Of a stretch of DNA of 64,000 nucleotides, positions 1 to 12,815 are shown in pieces. The position numbers and the translations under genes were made by a program. The stretch's first letter is position 1; each line of letters opens with the position of its first letter. Location: assembly GCF_020536995.1 (NCBI RefSeq), contig NC_068357.1:64023721-64087720 (forward strand). Direction: 5' to 3'. The notes beneath the pieces were generated by a model that was not told where the DNA came from, ran no database searches, and saw only the letters and a program-made list of their open reading frames with translations. This DNA comes from Dreissena polymorpha (Eukaryota > Mollusca > Bivalvia > Myida > Dreissenidae).

Positions 1-3000
1 ATCCCAGTCACCCAGACTCTTTCTCCAGTCTTGTTCCACACAAATAAACCATCTGAAACACTTAAAGTGTTCTGTGAATTCTATTGTTACTGTATCTCCT
101 GGTTCCTGAATCGAACACAAAGTAATTATATCGAAAAAGTAGATTAGTAATTGAAACATTAAGATCGTTTGCATAAAGACAATATTATAAAATGATTATT
201 GTTTCCAAGGGGGATTATTAAGGTGGATGTACTACTTTCACAAGGTGGGCTGCAATTTATAATCGCCAGTGACACAAGAGAACAGGCAATCATACATTAA
301 TTGAAAAGAAATCGATCATCTAAGCTCTTCTTATGACGACACATTGTGCTGCGAATAGTGGGTGGAGTACTTGGAGAGAATCAGGCTAGGTGTAAGGCTG
401 GTATTAAAGAGGAAACTGTCAGCCCATTTGGATGATGTTGTTTTCATTTCATAGAACTACGGAGACTTCTTCTATATGACGCCTGAACAATCTTGTTCGT
501 TATGTCATATACCGATTTAAAGGGGACCCTCGTGTAAAATGGTCCTTTTATTAGTTCAACACCAAACCATATACCATAACAATTAAATGGACATGGTTTA
601 TATGTGTTTGTTTATCAATATATTGTCATATTTAATCCCAATATTAAGTAAATTTGTCTTTTAAGTCTGTTTTTTTTCTAACATGATAGAGAGATCAAGT
701 TGATTGGAAACTTTTTCAAGTTCTAAATATTTCGTCGCTGTTCCACTCAATTCTGTATGAAGGTCGATTAAATTGTTCGTGGTACTGAAGAAAACATGCA
801 AGAAGTCGAACACATTTCAAATTACGTCAACACATTACACGTGTACATTACACGTACCCGTCAACACACATATATAACCGATCCTTGGAATACTAACGTA
901 GTATGAGCTTAATTCATCGCACATGCACGTCGTTCGCAGATTGTTGATAATGTTCATTGCATTTGTCCGACCAGTATTCATCAATATCCGTCGTTCTCCA
1001 GAAAAAAAAACAGTGTATTGTATGTATTAATTGTTTCAATATATATACTCGTTTTCGAATCTAAATGCAAAGGATGAACAACACATCTATTTTTATATAT
1101 TGAAACTGTATTCAGAAACGATATTAATATTATTTGCATTTGCAATCGAGATTGTATTGATGGAATGCTTACTCCGAACTTCTTTTAATAATTGTCATTT
1201 CAACGTTTTATACGGGCCAAAGCAGTTTTTTGATAGCTGTTTCAATCTTTGAATATATGTATATCTTCAATTTATTGCACGCAATTCGCACAAGTTGTAC
1301 AATCATTCTTACCAGCTAATCAGTGGCTGTTGATTTTCTTCGAAATACGTTCTAACTGTATTTATTTATTTAATGTTTACGACGACCAAATTAAAAAATA
1401 AAAGGTTTATTTAGCGTGGTGCCCTTAAATACCTCGTTAAACAAGCGTTGTAAAGAGATGAAATGTTATTTTTGTTAACCATAAAATGTGATTCGAACAA
1501 TACGTACCCGTCAATACATAGCCTTGCTCAACATCTCCTAACCACATTGAACACTTGACACCGCTGTATAAGACAGCAAGAAGATAAGGAGAGAAATGCA
1601 ATCATCTGATACTTAGCACTGTACTATTATTTGTGAAAGTCAGATTAGCAACAAGTTTAACTGAGAGAATATTAAATTACAGAATTGCTTTTCAAGTGAT
1701 AAAATGTATTCGAATGCATTTCTTTAAAACGACTTTTCGGGAACGTAGTAATAAATTAAAAAAATGAAATCGGAGCTATCATTTAAGATTGTGTTGTTTG
1801 CATTGTCATATACTTCGTAGGAAACTCAAATAAAATTATACGAAAACTACCATATTCACGATTTGTTTCTTAAGGATACTGTAAAAATAATCACACGACA
1901 GGCGCGTCGGCAACGACCAACCACAGAGAAGCACGTTTTGTGCATATATTCAGACAATGTTTCGTTCTTTTTATTATCACTTCAAACATGCTTTAACAAT
2001 ACATTTATTTCACACATGAGTCCGCAAATATTTTATATGCAGTATTAACAATAACCCAAAATTAATGATAACATACTAAAGTAGTATTTAAATTGATAGT
2101 AAATAAGTAACTACATTAAACAAAATATGCACGCATACATATGAATATATAAATAATAATAGAAAACAATCATCTGATAGCAATAGCACTGTAAACGCAA
2201 TACTTAAAAAAAAAAATCCTATTTCTCGACCGCGGTTGAAAAAATCAAAATTGAAAAGTTTCACGTTGTTATTTGGGAACGAATCCTTTTGCAATTATTC
2301 ATCTACGACACTCTAACACTTCTGTGTCATGCACGTGTGTCGTTTTCTCGAACTGCACGTGCACATGAAAAAGGGCGAAACATGTAGATTTCCATGCACA
2401 TTCATTCCATTCTTAGAACAGCCGGATTGAAAAGACATATTCGTTCTAATTTCTATATTTTAAAAAACACAGCGTGTGACCGATTGCAGACTGTGAGATG
2501 GTTAAAGCTGCAGTGTATTAACACCGGTTCATACTGCGCGTGCAAAACATGTAATACATAAGTATTACATCACTCATAAGGAAAGTTTGGTATGACAACA
2601 AAATAGTCCAATCCTACGTATATATCATTTATATAGCATGTTTCACACGAGTGTCAAGAAACAACCTACAACTCTTACTAGCCTTAGGTAAATTAAGCGC
2701 GTAATCGGGGTTGACGAATATCCCACCAATGTTTATCACATATTATATTTTTGCTATGTGATACATGTGTCATTGAGTCCGAAAAACGAGTTAACATACA
2801 CGATATCCAGCAAACAGGATCGGAAACTTATAAAATGCAAGTTAAACTGCGATTTATTTTTAAATTGTTTTCAGTGAAAGCAAATATTTTTAGTTTGTTT
2901 CATTTTGTGTCTTGCGGTGTAGCTGTCTATTCTGATGTAGGCATTTATCGACCGCCAGCGTAACCGTTTGTTTCTGGTGATCCTAAGGTCGATCTCCAAT

Positions 3001-3640
3001 GTAGTCATTTGTATATTATTTTATCAGTTTCCTCGTCATTGCAATTTTGTATCTAGTACAAACTTACAAACATAACAGTTTGTTTTGTAAACTCACTTAT
3101 TGACATTTTTCCATAAAAAAACGAAAATCTGTTAGCAAGTCCATTTAAAAGATTTTCCCTTTTCCGATTAAAAAAAAAATATTCTGAAGATTTTGAAGCA
3201 AAAGACGATCTATTTGAAAGTTGAACAAGCAACGAGCAGAGATTATTCTTTAAAATTTGCGGGTTAAATAACAAATCAAGCTGACAAAATTGAATTGAGA
3301 TTATATACCAGTCTGTTTGTTAACACAATTAGTAAAAACTTATGTGATTATGATAATTCGTCATATCATCGCTTGAAAAAGGACTCAATTAGTATTTTAT
3401 GTAAATGGAATGTTTCCCAAATACAGCAATTATTTTCCTTCATCACACGGACAACTAACAGTTCATTTTAGTTCATGAATGTTCTGCTTTAGTTAATAAA
3501 GTAGTTAAGCAGAGGCGGTTATCTCTATGCTTTTCTCTAGCTTTTCTACATGCATCAGCTTAGCACACAATACAAACAAGAATCTGATGCAAAACAGGTG
3601 AAATCAAATGTTTACATATATGAGTAAAACGTTATTTCAA
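1..3640. other. AT-rich stretch without recognised gene
   Basis: No exon with a recognisable protein motif, RNA gene or clear repeat was found here on either strand. Open frames are short (under about 80 codons), of low-complexity composition, and look like chance frames in AT-rich DNA. Confidence 0.5.
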
Positions 3641-3689
3641 TACATTTTTACATCCACAACCTGTATAATATATCAGACGGGTGATAAAA

Positions 3690-4766
3690 AACAGTGCCTA
3701 ACATCAAGAACTGTAGACAGAACTCGAATATTATCAGCTTCATGCGTGTCCATATCTCGATATTCCTGTTCCCATCATAACGGTGCATGCCATTCCTTAA
3801 CTCCAGCTGGAGTAACTCAACCTCCATCCTTCTCGCGCTGAACCACAACAGCGGCTCTGGGTAACTGATAACAGCCTGTCGTATCTTCCCCAATCGCAGT
3901 ATCATTCTCGGACCTTCGTCAATCATATCCGTAATATCTGCTACCCATTTACGCTGCTGTACTTCCTTCAATCCACACGCTGCCATCAGATTTCGCTCAG
4001 GAATCATGTAGTATGTCAGCTGTGTAGAGAATATCACCGTTCTGAGTGTTCTCAGAGCGTCATGTAACCAGTGGATCAAATTCCTTTCTTGAAACATCGC
4101 GGATGAATTGCTTTCAGCTTGCCAACAGATCCCAATGATACAACTTTCTGCACGACATCCGGTGGCGGCCAATGTCGAGGTCGTTGAGCCCATCTCTGCA
4201 GGATGCCGGGACATTGACAGCGTACTGCATACACTCTGTCGATATACATTTTTGAATGGCTACCTTCAAATAAAAATGGAAGTGACGGCCCCGCGCGTTC
4301 AAGTGGAACAAATGGATCTTCTCTTTTAAGTCTTTACATTTCATCCAGAAATAATTCACTGCTAAGCAAAACGTTCCCATGTCCGTCATCACACAGAGCA
4401 ATATTAATAATATGACTTATATAATTTTGACGTGAGGAACCAGGTCTCTCTAGTAACATCCTGCAGTGTCCTGGGTTTACACGTGTATCCATCCTGTACG
4501 TCGTCTGATATGGTGTGTAGATCGACTCCAGCTTCAACACAGAGGACATTGTTTGGCACGAATAAAAAATCATAGTCGCTTTCATTAATGCAGGTCAGCC
4601 CCTCCGCCTTGCTGCCAGCTGTGATGAAAGTAACATTATCGATAAATGGGTTCAGTAGAATATCCCATTCCCTGTTCTTCTCAACACGTCTCCGTCTGAT
4701 CTCCTCCCCGTATCCCAGCATGGTCATTATATGGCAGACTTCCACGGACACACTTTCGACATGATT
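3690..4766 (-). pseudogene. Broken Mab-21 domain (cGAS-like receptor, cGLR-type) exon
   Basis: Read on the minus strand this is a remnant of the Mab-21/cGAS-like nucleotidyltransferase family, which is greatly expanded in bivalves. An acceptor-like site (aattttcag) precedes the exon at 4766. The N-terminal part keeps the nucleotidyltransferase signature: AGSKAEGL (GS motif) followed by NESDYDFLFV (acidic D-x-D pair). A middle block reads GHGNVLLSSELFLDEM, then CPGILQRWAQRPRHWPPPDV. The C-terminal helical half reads AESNSSAMFQERNLIHWLHD, YYMIPERNLMAACGLK and EEGPRMILRL-like words. These blocks lie in different frames: one shift near 4490, one near 4350, one near 4200. About 60-70 codons expected between VVQKVVSLG and AESN are missing at about 4115. 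The retained acceptor argues for a genomic copy rather than a retrocopy. Intact members would act as cytosolic nucleic-acid sensors making cyclic dinucleotides; this copy should not. Family call is strong from motif order; the exact subfamily is inferred. Confidence 0.85.
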
Positions 4767-5700
4767 CTGAAAATTAGCAGGATCAAACTAGTGTATTGTC
4801 TTTTAATGTTATAATATTTTCTAGTTTTACATCCAAGTACTGTCAAATTTGCTTTCATAAAATGCTATAGGTTGTGAAAAAATGTTAAATTTATTCTAAT
4901 GCACGCATGATGTTTTATTTTGATAAATAGAACACGCATATTCAATATATCTTTTTTTAAAGCTGGATATACGATGCTTTTATATTTATTTACATGTATT
5001 CGCATTTTTTAACAAATAGAATTCACAGTTGCTGTATTAAAATTGGTATGCTTAAACTTATTTTACGGAGCGCATAAGTTAAGACGAAAGCCGTTACATG
5101 CTTTACGAAAATGAAGAGAGTTGATACAAATTCGCATTATTTTGCTCATATACATGTATTGAGAATACAATGAATCAAATTTAAGGGGTATTCCAAAGGT
5201 ATTTCCCTTAAATATGGACTATACTTCAAACCAATTCATTTTTTCGCTTTAGTAGACACATAATATTGCTCAACAAGTTAGTCAATTTACATGTACATTG
5301 TAAAAAAATATTTTTTTCGATAAAAAACCAACGGGATAAACAGACATGCCTGCAATGTCATGCACTTCAATAAGGGTTTAAACATCACTGTTTCCAATAG
5401 ATAGCTAAGTCAATTACATTGCATTCATTATGATTTTAATATTTAGACTCATTTTCTCGCACCAATGAACAGATTTCCCTTGATAACTTTTTATATATTT
5501 TATTGTGCGTCTATAAAAACAAGACCTATACATTAAATCGCCTTTATATAAATACTTTTTTTAAAGTAAAATTTTCTTAAAAATAATGTATAATATGATA
5601 TCGAAAAATGTGGATATGAACAGAGTGGCAGGGTGAGCCTCTAGCAGGGAACAAGATTTAAGATTTCACACTAAGGGCATCGAGCGGGTTTGCTTTTAGA
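4767..5700. other. Non-coding AT-rich stretch
   Basis: No gene or repeat recognised between the Mab-21 relic and the foldback element. Confidence 0.4.
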
Positions 5701-5724
5701 TCTTTGCTTATGCAGGGGGTGTGG

Positions 5725-7505
5725 GGGGGGGGTTGCGTATACGGGAGCTTAACGGGTTAAAGTGAGGTTGGAACTAACTTCTAGAGGATGGCGTCGTTTA
5801 AGTGTTTTTCGTGAAGGTGAAGCGGATTTTTTCAGCCTGTCAGCCACTTTGTATTTTTATTTATTTTAAATGAATTCGCCTTTTCATCTCTAATAACTTT
5901 GCCTAAAAAATTGGGTTAACCCCCCTTTTTGGAACTGAATTCCTTTTAAACACATTTTTGGATCTGACTTCTCAATGGCAAACAGCTCTTTCCTTTGTTA
6001 AAGAGCTTGAAACAAAATGCATACTCTTTAATGAAGTTTAAATGTGTAATTCAATATTATAGTTTTATAGCATGTAATGTGGTGCAATATATGTTTTCTT
6101 ATTCACGTTACTTACTGTAGAATTATAATAATGCTGTACAAAAAATCCTGCCGACCAACTGAATCAATTCACCTTTTTTCAAAGAGATGGGTTGTGGGAC
6201 GGCTGATGTACGAGATAATAGATTATTTATCAGTCATTTTCAGTAATATTTTTATTCATTTAATGTATTTTTAATATGTCAATCTTATTCTGATATAAAC
6301 ATTTGGTTTACCATTCTTTTACAAGTGGAATATGCCAGAAAGAATCCTTCAACAGAGCTGGACTAAAATAACAAATAAAAAACAGGAACCAAACAAAAAC
6401 ACGTACAGCTGATGTTTGTAGTTTTATTTTTATTTTATAAAGTCTACATTGACAAGTCTGACATACAATTGATGTGCTACTTAATTACACGTTTCGTTCC
6501 GTATATGTAATAATGCTATTTTCTACACTTTTTTTATTTAAAATAAAACATTATTAAACCAGCGTCGGTTTTCATGCAGATTTTTCTTTCTAGAGCGGTA
6601 CACACTTCGAAACGTCTTCTCTTTTAATCCTGGCATCCTCTACGTCTATATAAAACATGCGTCTTGATACCTGGTCATAGTAGCATAGTATTCCGATTAG
6701 AAAGAATACTATTTCGATTTAGGCATATTCAAACTTAAGTTTGTTCATATGTGTTAAAATAAACAGGTAAGAATAACACCGTGTAAATAATACCGTCAAA
6801 TCCTTATAATACTCACACGTAATGTTAGAGTTAAGTATGTTAGAAGACATATGATAATAAATATGAATAATATAACAATTAATAATAAAATAAAATAAAA
6901 AAAGATAACTATTGATCTCGAAAGGGAAAATGTTTTCCAAAACATTCGCAGGAATGCGGATTTCATTCACGACAGTTATTACATGTCAAACCTTCTAACA
7001 TAGGAACGATGTGTATGTCATTTGGAAGTCAGGTCCCAAAATGTACTGAAAAGGAAGTCAGTTCCAAAAAGGGGGGTTAAACCAATGTTTTAGGCAAATA
7101 ATTGGTTATCATAGATGAAACAGCATTTTCAAATATGAAATAATCGTGATTTTAGTTATATTTTACTGTACATGTGCGTCAATACTGTGTTTTATAAAAG
7201 AAAATAATATGTGTACATCCAATTTCTCGAACGTCTCGTAAGTAGACAAAATATTTCTAGACGGTTTTCCTTCAAAATAACTTTTTATCCCGACGTCTAC
7301 GATCTTGAAACAAAAAAAAACGAGGGAAGCACAAACACCGTAGAGCCGAAAGGGCATTGTTATTTAAAATAAAATACAAAGTGGTTTACCGGGTGAAAAT
7401 AGCCGCTACTTCTTCACGAAAAGCACAAAAAACGACGCCATCTTGGAAGTAAGTTCCAACTAATCTCTTTTAAACCCGCTAAGCTCCAGTATACGCATGC
7501 CCCCC
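5725..7505. mobile_element. Large foldback (long-TIR) element, non-autonomous
   Basis: The left arm (about 5725-5980) and right arm (about 7020-7505) are imperfect reverse complements. Matching words are GCGTATACGGGAGCTTAACGGG (left) against the complement of cccgctaagctccagtatac (right), GGATGGCGTCGT, and further in AACCCCCCTTTTTGGAACTGA on both arms. The right arm is about 200 bp longer, with extra sequence around 7135-7360. About 1 kb of AT-rich sequence between the arms contains no transposase-like frame. Target duplications are not clear because the ends run into G/C homopolymers. The family is unknown; it could be a foldback or MITE-like derivative of a DNA transposon. Confidence 0.7.
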
Positions 7506-7885
7506 TGTTGTGATTTGATCAAAACATATTATTTAAAATGAATTAATGCGTTTAACACACATATTGCATACAGGATCAACTTGCATACCAGGTATGTAAC
7601 CAAAATAATTGTTATAAAATATACCGGTAATCATTTGTTTTTAAAAGTCAACTGTTGGATAAAAAAAGTATTGCTTCTACATTATCAAATATCGAATAGC
7701 GGTAGAAGCTATTTGTTATTGGAGTCATTGACTACACCGACTATAATGCGTATTTATGTTGTCATAATTTGTGCAATAGCCGCTTAACGGTTTCTTTGTA
7801 TTACTATATTTATATTCGGAAGAGTTCAAATGCGTTATCTCGAACGTTTAAGCAAATTATAAATAATAAGACACAAATTAAGAGA

Positions 7886-9262
7886 CTTACTCGAGAGTAA
7901 CAACTGTATAAACCTAAGTATTTAAAAACTGTCAGTTCCTTACTTACCCAAAAGAGAAGACTGTACAGACTGCCCTGTCTCAGAATACTTTAAGTTCCTG
8001 ACTTACCAGATAGTTACGAACTGTACATGCTGCTGTGTCTGGGAACGCGTTCATTCCCTGAAGTACACATGAAGGACGACTGTACATGCTGCTGTGTCTG
8101 GGAACGCGTTCAGTCCCTGACGTACGCATGAAGGACGACTGTACATGCTGCTGTGTCTGGGAACGCGTTCATTCCCTGACGTACACATGAAGGACGACTG
8201 TACATGCTGCTGTGTCTGGGAACGCGTTCATTCCCTGACGTACACATGAAGGACGACTGTACATGCTGCTGTGTCTGGGAACGCGTTCAGTCCCTGACGT
8301 ACACATGAAGGACGACTGTACATGCTGCTGTGTCTGGGAACGCGTTCATTCCCTGACGTACACATGAAGGACGACTGTACATGCTGCTGTGTCTGGGAAC
8401 GCGTTCAGTCCCTGACGTACACATGAAGGACGACTGTACATGATGCTGTGTCTGGGAACGCGTTCAGTCCCTGACGTACACATGAAGGACGACTGTACAT
8501 GATGCTGTGTCTGGGAACGCGTTCAGTCCCTGACGTACACATGAAGGACGACTGTACATGATGCTGTGTCTGGGAACGCGTTCAGTCCCTGACGTACACA
8601 TGAAGGACGACTGTACAAGCTGCTGTGTCTGGGAATGTACAGACTGCTCTTATATGGAACGTTTTCAGTCCCTGAGTAACTGTGAGTGACGACACTATAG
8701 ATTGCTGGCTCTAGGAAAGCTTTCAGTTCCTGACTAACCCGGGATGTGCGACTTTGTAGACGTTTCTGTTTCTGAGAACGCTTTTATTTCCCAAAATACG
8801 CATGAGCGACAACTATACATGCTGCACAGTCCCTGACCAAACCTTGAGCGATGATTGTACAGGCTGCTATATCTGGAAGCGCGTTTAGTCTCTGACTTAC
8901 CCATGAGCAACGACTGTACATGCTGCTTTGTCTATCTCTCCGAACTACATGTATGGCAGTCCTTGACCAAACTTTGAGTTAGGGCTGTAAAGGCAACTTC
9001 AGGCGACTTACCTGAGAGTGACGACTGTAAAGACTGCTATATATGTGAATGTGTTCAGTCCCTTACTTACCTATGAGTAACGGCTCTCCATGCTTTTGAG
9101 AACAGTTTAGTCCCTGACCAAGCTTTAAGTTATGTTTGTTCAACCTCTGACTTACTCACGAGTTATGACTAAACACACACCCTCAATCACTCACTTACTC
9201 GAGAGTGACGGCTGTACATACTGCTATGTATTGGAACACTTTCAGTTTCTGACATCCTACGA
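7886..9262. repeat. 59-bp minisatellite with homogenised core and decayed flanks
   Basis: Ten consecutive units spaced exactly 59 bp (the word GGAACGCGTTCA starts at 8042, 8101, 8160 and so on to 8573) form a nearly identical core. Each unit contains GAACGCGTTC, a perfect 10-bp palindrome, then a TCCCTGACGTACACATGAAG-type segment. Outward from the core the same unit is recognisable but increasingly diverged: left from about 7886 (ttactcgagagtaac) and right to about 9262. Variation is clustered: the last units of the core carry ATGATGCTG where the others carry ATGCTGCTG. Confidence 0.92.
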
Positions 9263-9437
9263 TCGGTGTTTCCTTCTGTCATATTCAGTGGGCTGCAAGT
9301 ACACATTCATTAACAAATTCACTTAATTCCGTGGAAATAGTTCGCTAACACCAAAGGTATCATGTTGGTCAAAGGATTAAAAATTCTTTAGATATTGATC
9401 TAATATAAATCAGGTTATCACGTGGACTGTGTTTCAG

Positions 9438-9528
9438 CTAGGCCTAAACGGAAAGATGCAGAACAATTTTGCCCTATTTGCAATGATCAAGCTCCCAGCC
9501 ATTGCTCGTACGGGTCGCAAGGACGAGG
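9438..9528 (+). other. Exon-like fragment with CPIC motif, possible nuclear-receptor-type zinc finger
   Basis: A 91-bp open segment is bounded by an acceptor-like gtttcag and a donor-like AGG|gtaaac. It reads RPKRKDAEQFCPICNDQAPS followed by HCSYG. The C-x2-C pair followed by a D, then an H and YG at spacing similar to C.vCgD.asg.HYG, resembles the first half of a nuclear receptor DNA-binding finger. The second cysteine pair is not seen in this exon. It may be an isolated or dead exon, or chance. No partner exon was found nearby. Confidence 0.25.
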
Positions 9529-9529
9529 G

Positions 9530-10530
9530 TAAACGTTAAAACTTAAAAAGCATTCAAAAAGAATTACCTGCCGCCTAACAGTCCCTCCCGCCATATAGGA
9601 CTCAAAGCCATGCCTGTATTTATTTTATAATGCCGTTAATTGTATTTGAATTTGCAATGATAAATTGAAAATATGTTGTAGTGATAATATATGTATTATC
9701 GTGTGCGCTGAAGTGACCCTTAGACAATAGGGCACTCTGCCCTTTTCAAATCCTTTGTGGAACACTGCTTGTGTAATTATGCTTTTCTGGATAAGGACGT
9801 GTAAACGTTCTGAAATCAGTAATATGGTCTTAATACTGTTTTTAATTCCTTTAATATACACACTGATTTCACAATTAACACATGGAGTTCCCCACATCAG
9901 ATGTTTATTATATGCCTGTTTATACTTGAATATTAATACAAAAGCCGAGTATTCTTCTCACATGTACAGGATGCGAAAAAAGCTAGATTCACATAATCAT
10001 GCGTTACTCAAACATGTATACCAAAACACTAGCACATTTGTATATAAATTTGAAATATTCAGTCCGAGTCGTATTTAAATAAAAGTCTTTTTGAAATTTA
10101 TTGTTTGCATTTTTTATTTCAAAATCGTCTTGCTAGTAATTTTAAAGGAAAACTATATGTTTTATCAGCGATATACATTTTACATTAGTTTGTCATGGGA
10201 AACAATCCTCATTTAAATCTATTAACGTAAGCACTTACAATACTGCTGCATAAGATGACTTACTACAAATCAACTTACCTTCAATGTAATCACTCGATAA
10301 ACTTCGAGCAGCAGTAGGAAATACTATTACCCCTTACTCCCATAGTATCGGTCCTCCTCACAGTGTCGTGCCTTTCACGAAAACCCGTCAAGAAGTGCTG
10401 GAAAGTTTGATTTTTTCAATATTTAGAAGTTGTAATTTATTAGATGGTTAGCCATGACTATCACGACGATCATTCTCATGATCTCCTGTGTTCGTTGGAA
10501 AAAAGGTCATGTTTTTTCCAGGGTGATGCT
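9530..10530. other. Non-coding stretch
   Basis: No recognisable gene or repeat. The frames at 9625-9897 and 9755-10078 overlap on opposite strands without motif support. Confidence 0.4.
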
Positions 10531-12580
10531 ATGATTGTTAATTAAGAAATTCACAATTATGTTTTATATGACGCTTATTTTTGAATAAAATGTAACAATA
10601 TGTGTTCGAATTGAATCTTCTAAAAAAACATCTTAAACCGTTGATGGGTTTCATACTCAAAATACCTTTTTCAAGAACATAGTCACAATGATGGTATTGT
10701 TTAGGTGAGTGTTTCTTTCAAAAATCACTTAGTTTCAATTGTAGATTTCTCATTATGAATAGACTTGCCAGCCTAAAATCTTCCTTGTTAAGTAAAACAC
10801 TACTAGTTATTAACAATGGTTTGAAATCTGCATACTTGACTCTGTATTTAACCCATTGAGGACAATCTACAAAACATCCTCCTCCAGTCTGAAAGCTAAA
10901 TTATTAAAAGTGCTTTTTGGAAGGGACCATAACAAACTTTCCAACTATTTTTTATAGATTGAACAATTTCTAGCTTTAATATTCCATGTAAAAGGAATCT
11001 TGGTCGTCAGACTGAAGTCTGCAAAATAATATTTAAAATGTCAACACAAATATTAGAAAAAAAAGTCAAGAAATTAAATTAAAACAACACAAAGTTAATT
11101 AAGAAAAAGAATGCATTCAAGTGAGTCTACAATACTCTGAAAATATTCATGTGTTGCTTGCAGCCCATATCATACATAATTAAATATGTCACAGACACTG
11201 ATCCCCAATGACACATGTTTGGAAACAGTCAAATCTAATAAAGATTATCACAAAAATATCATCTTAATATATTAAATACGTGAACAATACTAATAAGTCA
11301 TAATTTAATGAAGCACATAATATCAGACTGACACAAAAGTACCAGTACGTAGCATGTCAGACTTTGACAATGGTATCAGTACGTAGCGTTTCAGCCTGTG
11401 ACAATGGTATCAGTACAAAGCATGTCAGACTGTTACAATGGTACCAGTACGTAGCATGCAAGACAGAGACAGTGGTACCATTACATAGCATGTCAGACTG
11501 TGACAATGGTATCAGTTCCTATTATTTCAACGTTACAAAGGTAACAGAACGTTGCATGATTGTTAATTAAGAAATTCACAATTATGTTTTATATGACGCT
11601 TATTTTTGAATAAAATGTAACAATATGTGTTCGAATTGAATCTTCTAAAAAAACATCTTAAACCGTTGATGGGTTTCATACTCAAAATACCTTTTTCAAG
11701 AACATAGTCACAATGATGGTATTGTTTAGGTGAGTGTTTCTTTCAAAAATCACTTAGTTTCAATTGTAGATTTCTCATTATGAATAGACTTGCCAGCCTA
11801 AAATCTTCCTTGTTAAGTAAAACACTACTAGTTATTAACAATGGTTTGAAATCTGCATACTTGACTCTGTATTTAACCCATTGAGGACAATCTACAAAAC
11901 ATCCTCCTCCAGTCTGAAAGCTAAATTATTAAAAGTGCTTTTTGGAAGGGACCATAACAAACTTTCCAACTATTTTTTATAGATTGAACAATTTCTAGCT
12001 TTAATATTCCATGTAAAAGGAATCTTGGTCGTCAGACTGAAGTCTGCAAAATAATATTTAAAATGTCAACACAAATATTAGAAAAAAAAGTCAAGAAATT
12101 AAATTAAAACAACACAAAGTTAATTAAGAAAAAGAATGCATTCAAGTGAGTCTACAATACTCTGAAAATATTCATGTGTTGCTTGCAGCCCATATCATAC
12201 ATAATTAAATATGTCACAGACACTGATCCCCAATGACACATGTTTGGAAACAGTCAAATCTAATAAAGATTATCACAAAAATATCATCTTAATATATTAA
12301 ATACGTGAACAATACTAATAAGTCATAATTTAATGAAGCACATAATATCAGACTGACACAAAAGTACCAGTACGTAGCATGTCAGACTTTGACAATGGTA
12401 TCAGTACGTAGCGTTTCAGCCTGTGACAATGGTATCAGTACAAAGCATGTCAGACTGTTACAATGGTACCAGTACGTAGCATGCAAGACAGAGACAGTGG
12501 TACCATTACATAGCATGTCAGACTGTGACAATGGTATCAGTTCCTATTATTTCAACGTTACAAAGGTAACAGAACGTTGC
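10531..12580. repeat. 1,025-bp direct tandem duplication (two copies)
   Basis: 10531-11555 is followed immediately by 11556-12580. All segments compared by eye were identical, including 65 codons of the same chance frame starting at 11364 and 12389 (offset 1,025). The internal junction is gttgc|atgattg, and the second copy ends gttgc|atgccag, so the word ATG is shared at the breakpoints. The unit is non-coding except that its 3' end is part of a 34-bp repeat array. Near-identity means a very recent event, or an assembly duplication. Confidence 0.93.
11338..11555. repeat. 34-bp tandem repeat array, first block
   Basis: About six units of a 34-bp repeat close to GTACCAGTACGTAGCATGTC-agactgtgacaatg. 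Units vary at single positions (gtatcag/gtaccag, acaaag/acgtag). The block is cut off where the second copy of the 1,025-bp duplication begins. Confidence 0.88.
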
Positions 12581-12815
12581 ATGCCAGACTGTTGATATGT
12601 TAGCAGTACGCAGCATTTCAGACTGTTTCAATGGTGCCAGTACGTAGCATGTCAGACTGTGACAATGGTACCAGTACATAGCATGTCATACTGTGACAAT
12701 GGTACCAGTACGTCGCATGTCAGACTGTGACAATGGTACCATTACATAGAATGTCAGACTGTTACAATGGTACCAGTCCGTAGCTTGTCAGACTGTGACA
12801 ATGGTACCAGTAACC
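12363..12815. repeat. 34-bp tandem repeat array, second and longer block
   Basis: The same 34-bp unit as at 11338. The first six units belong to the duplicated 1,025-bp segment. About seven further units follow (12580-12815) that have no counterpart in the first block, so this is the original array end and the duplication breakpoint lies inside the array. Confidence 0.88.

Noticed and set aside
7886-9262. Possible CRISPR-like spaced repeat
   Set aside because: Units are contiguous 59-bp tandem copies without unique spacers, in a eukaryotic genome.
11364-11570. 68-residue frame repeated at 12389
   Set aside because: Encoded by the 34-bp tandem repeat; repeated because the 1,025-bp unit is duplicated.
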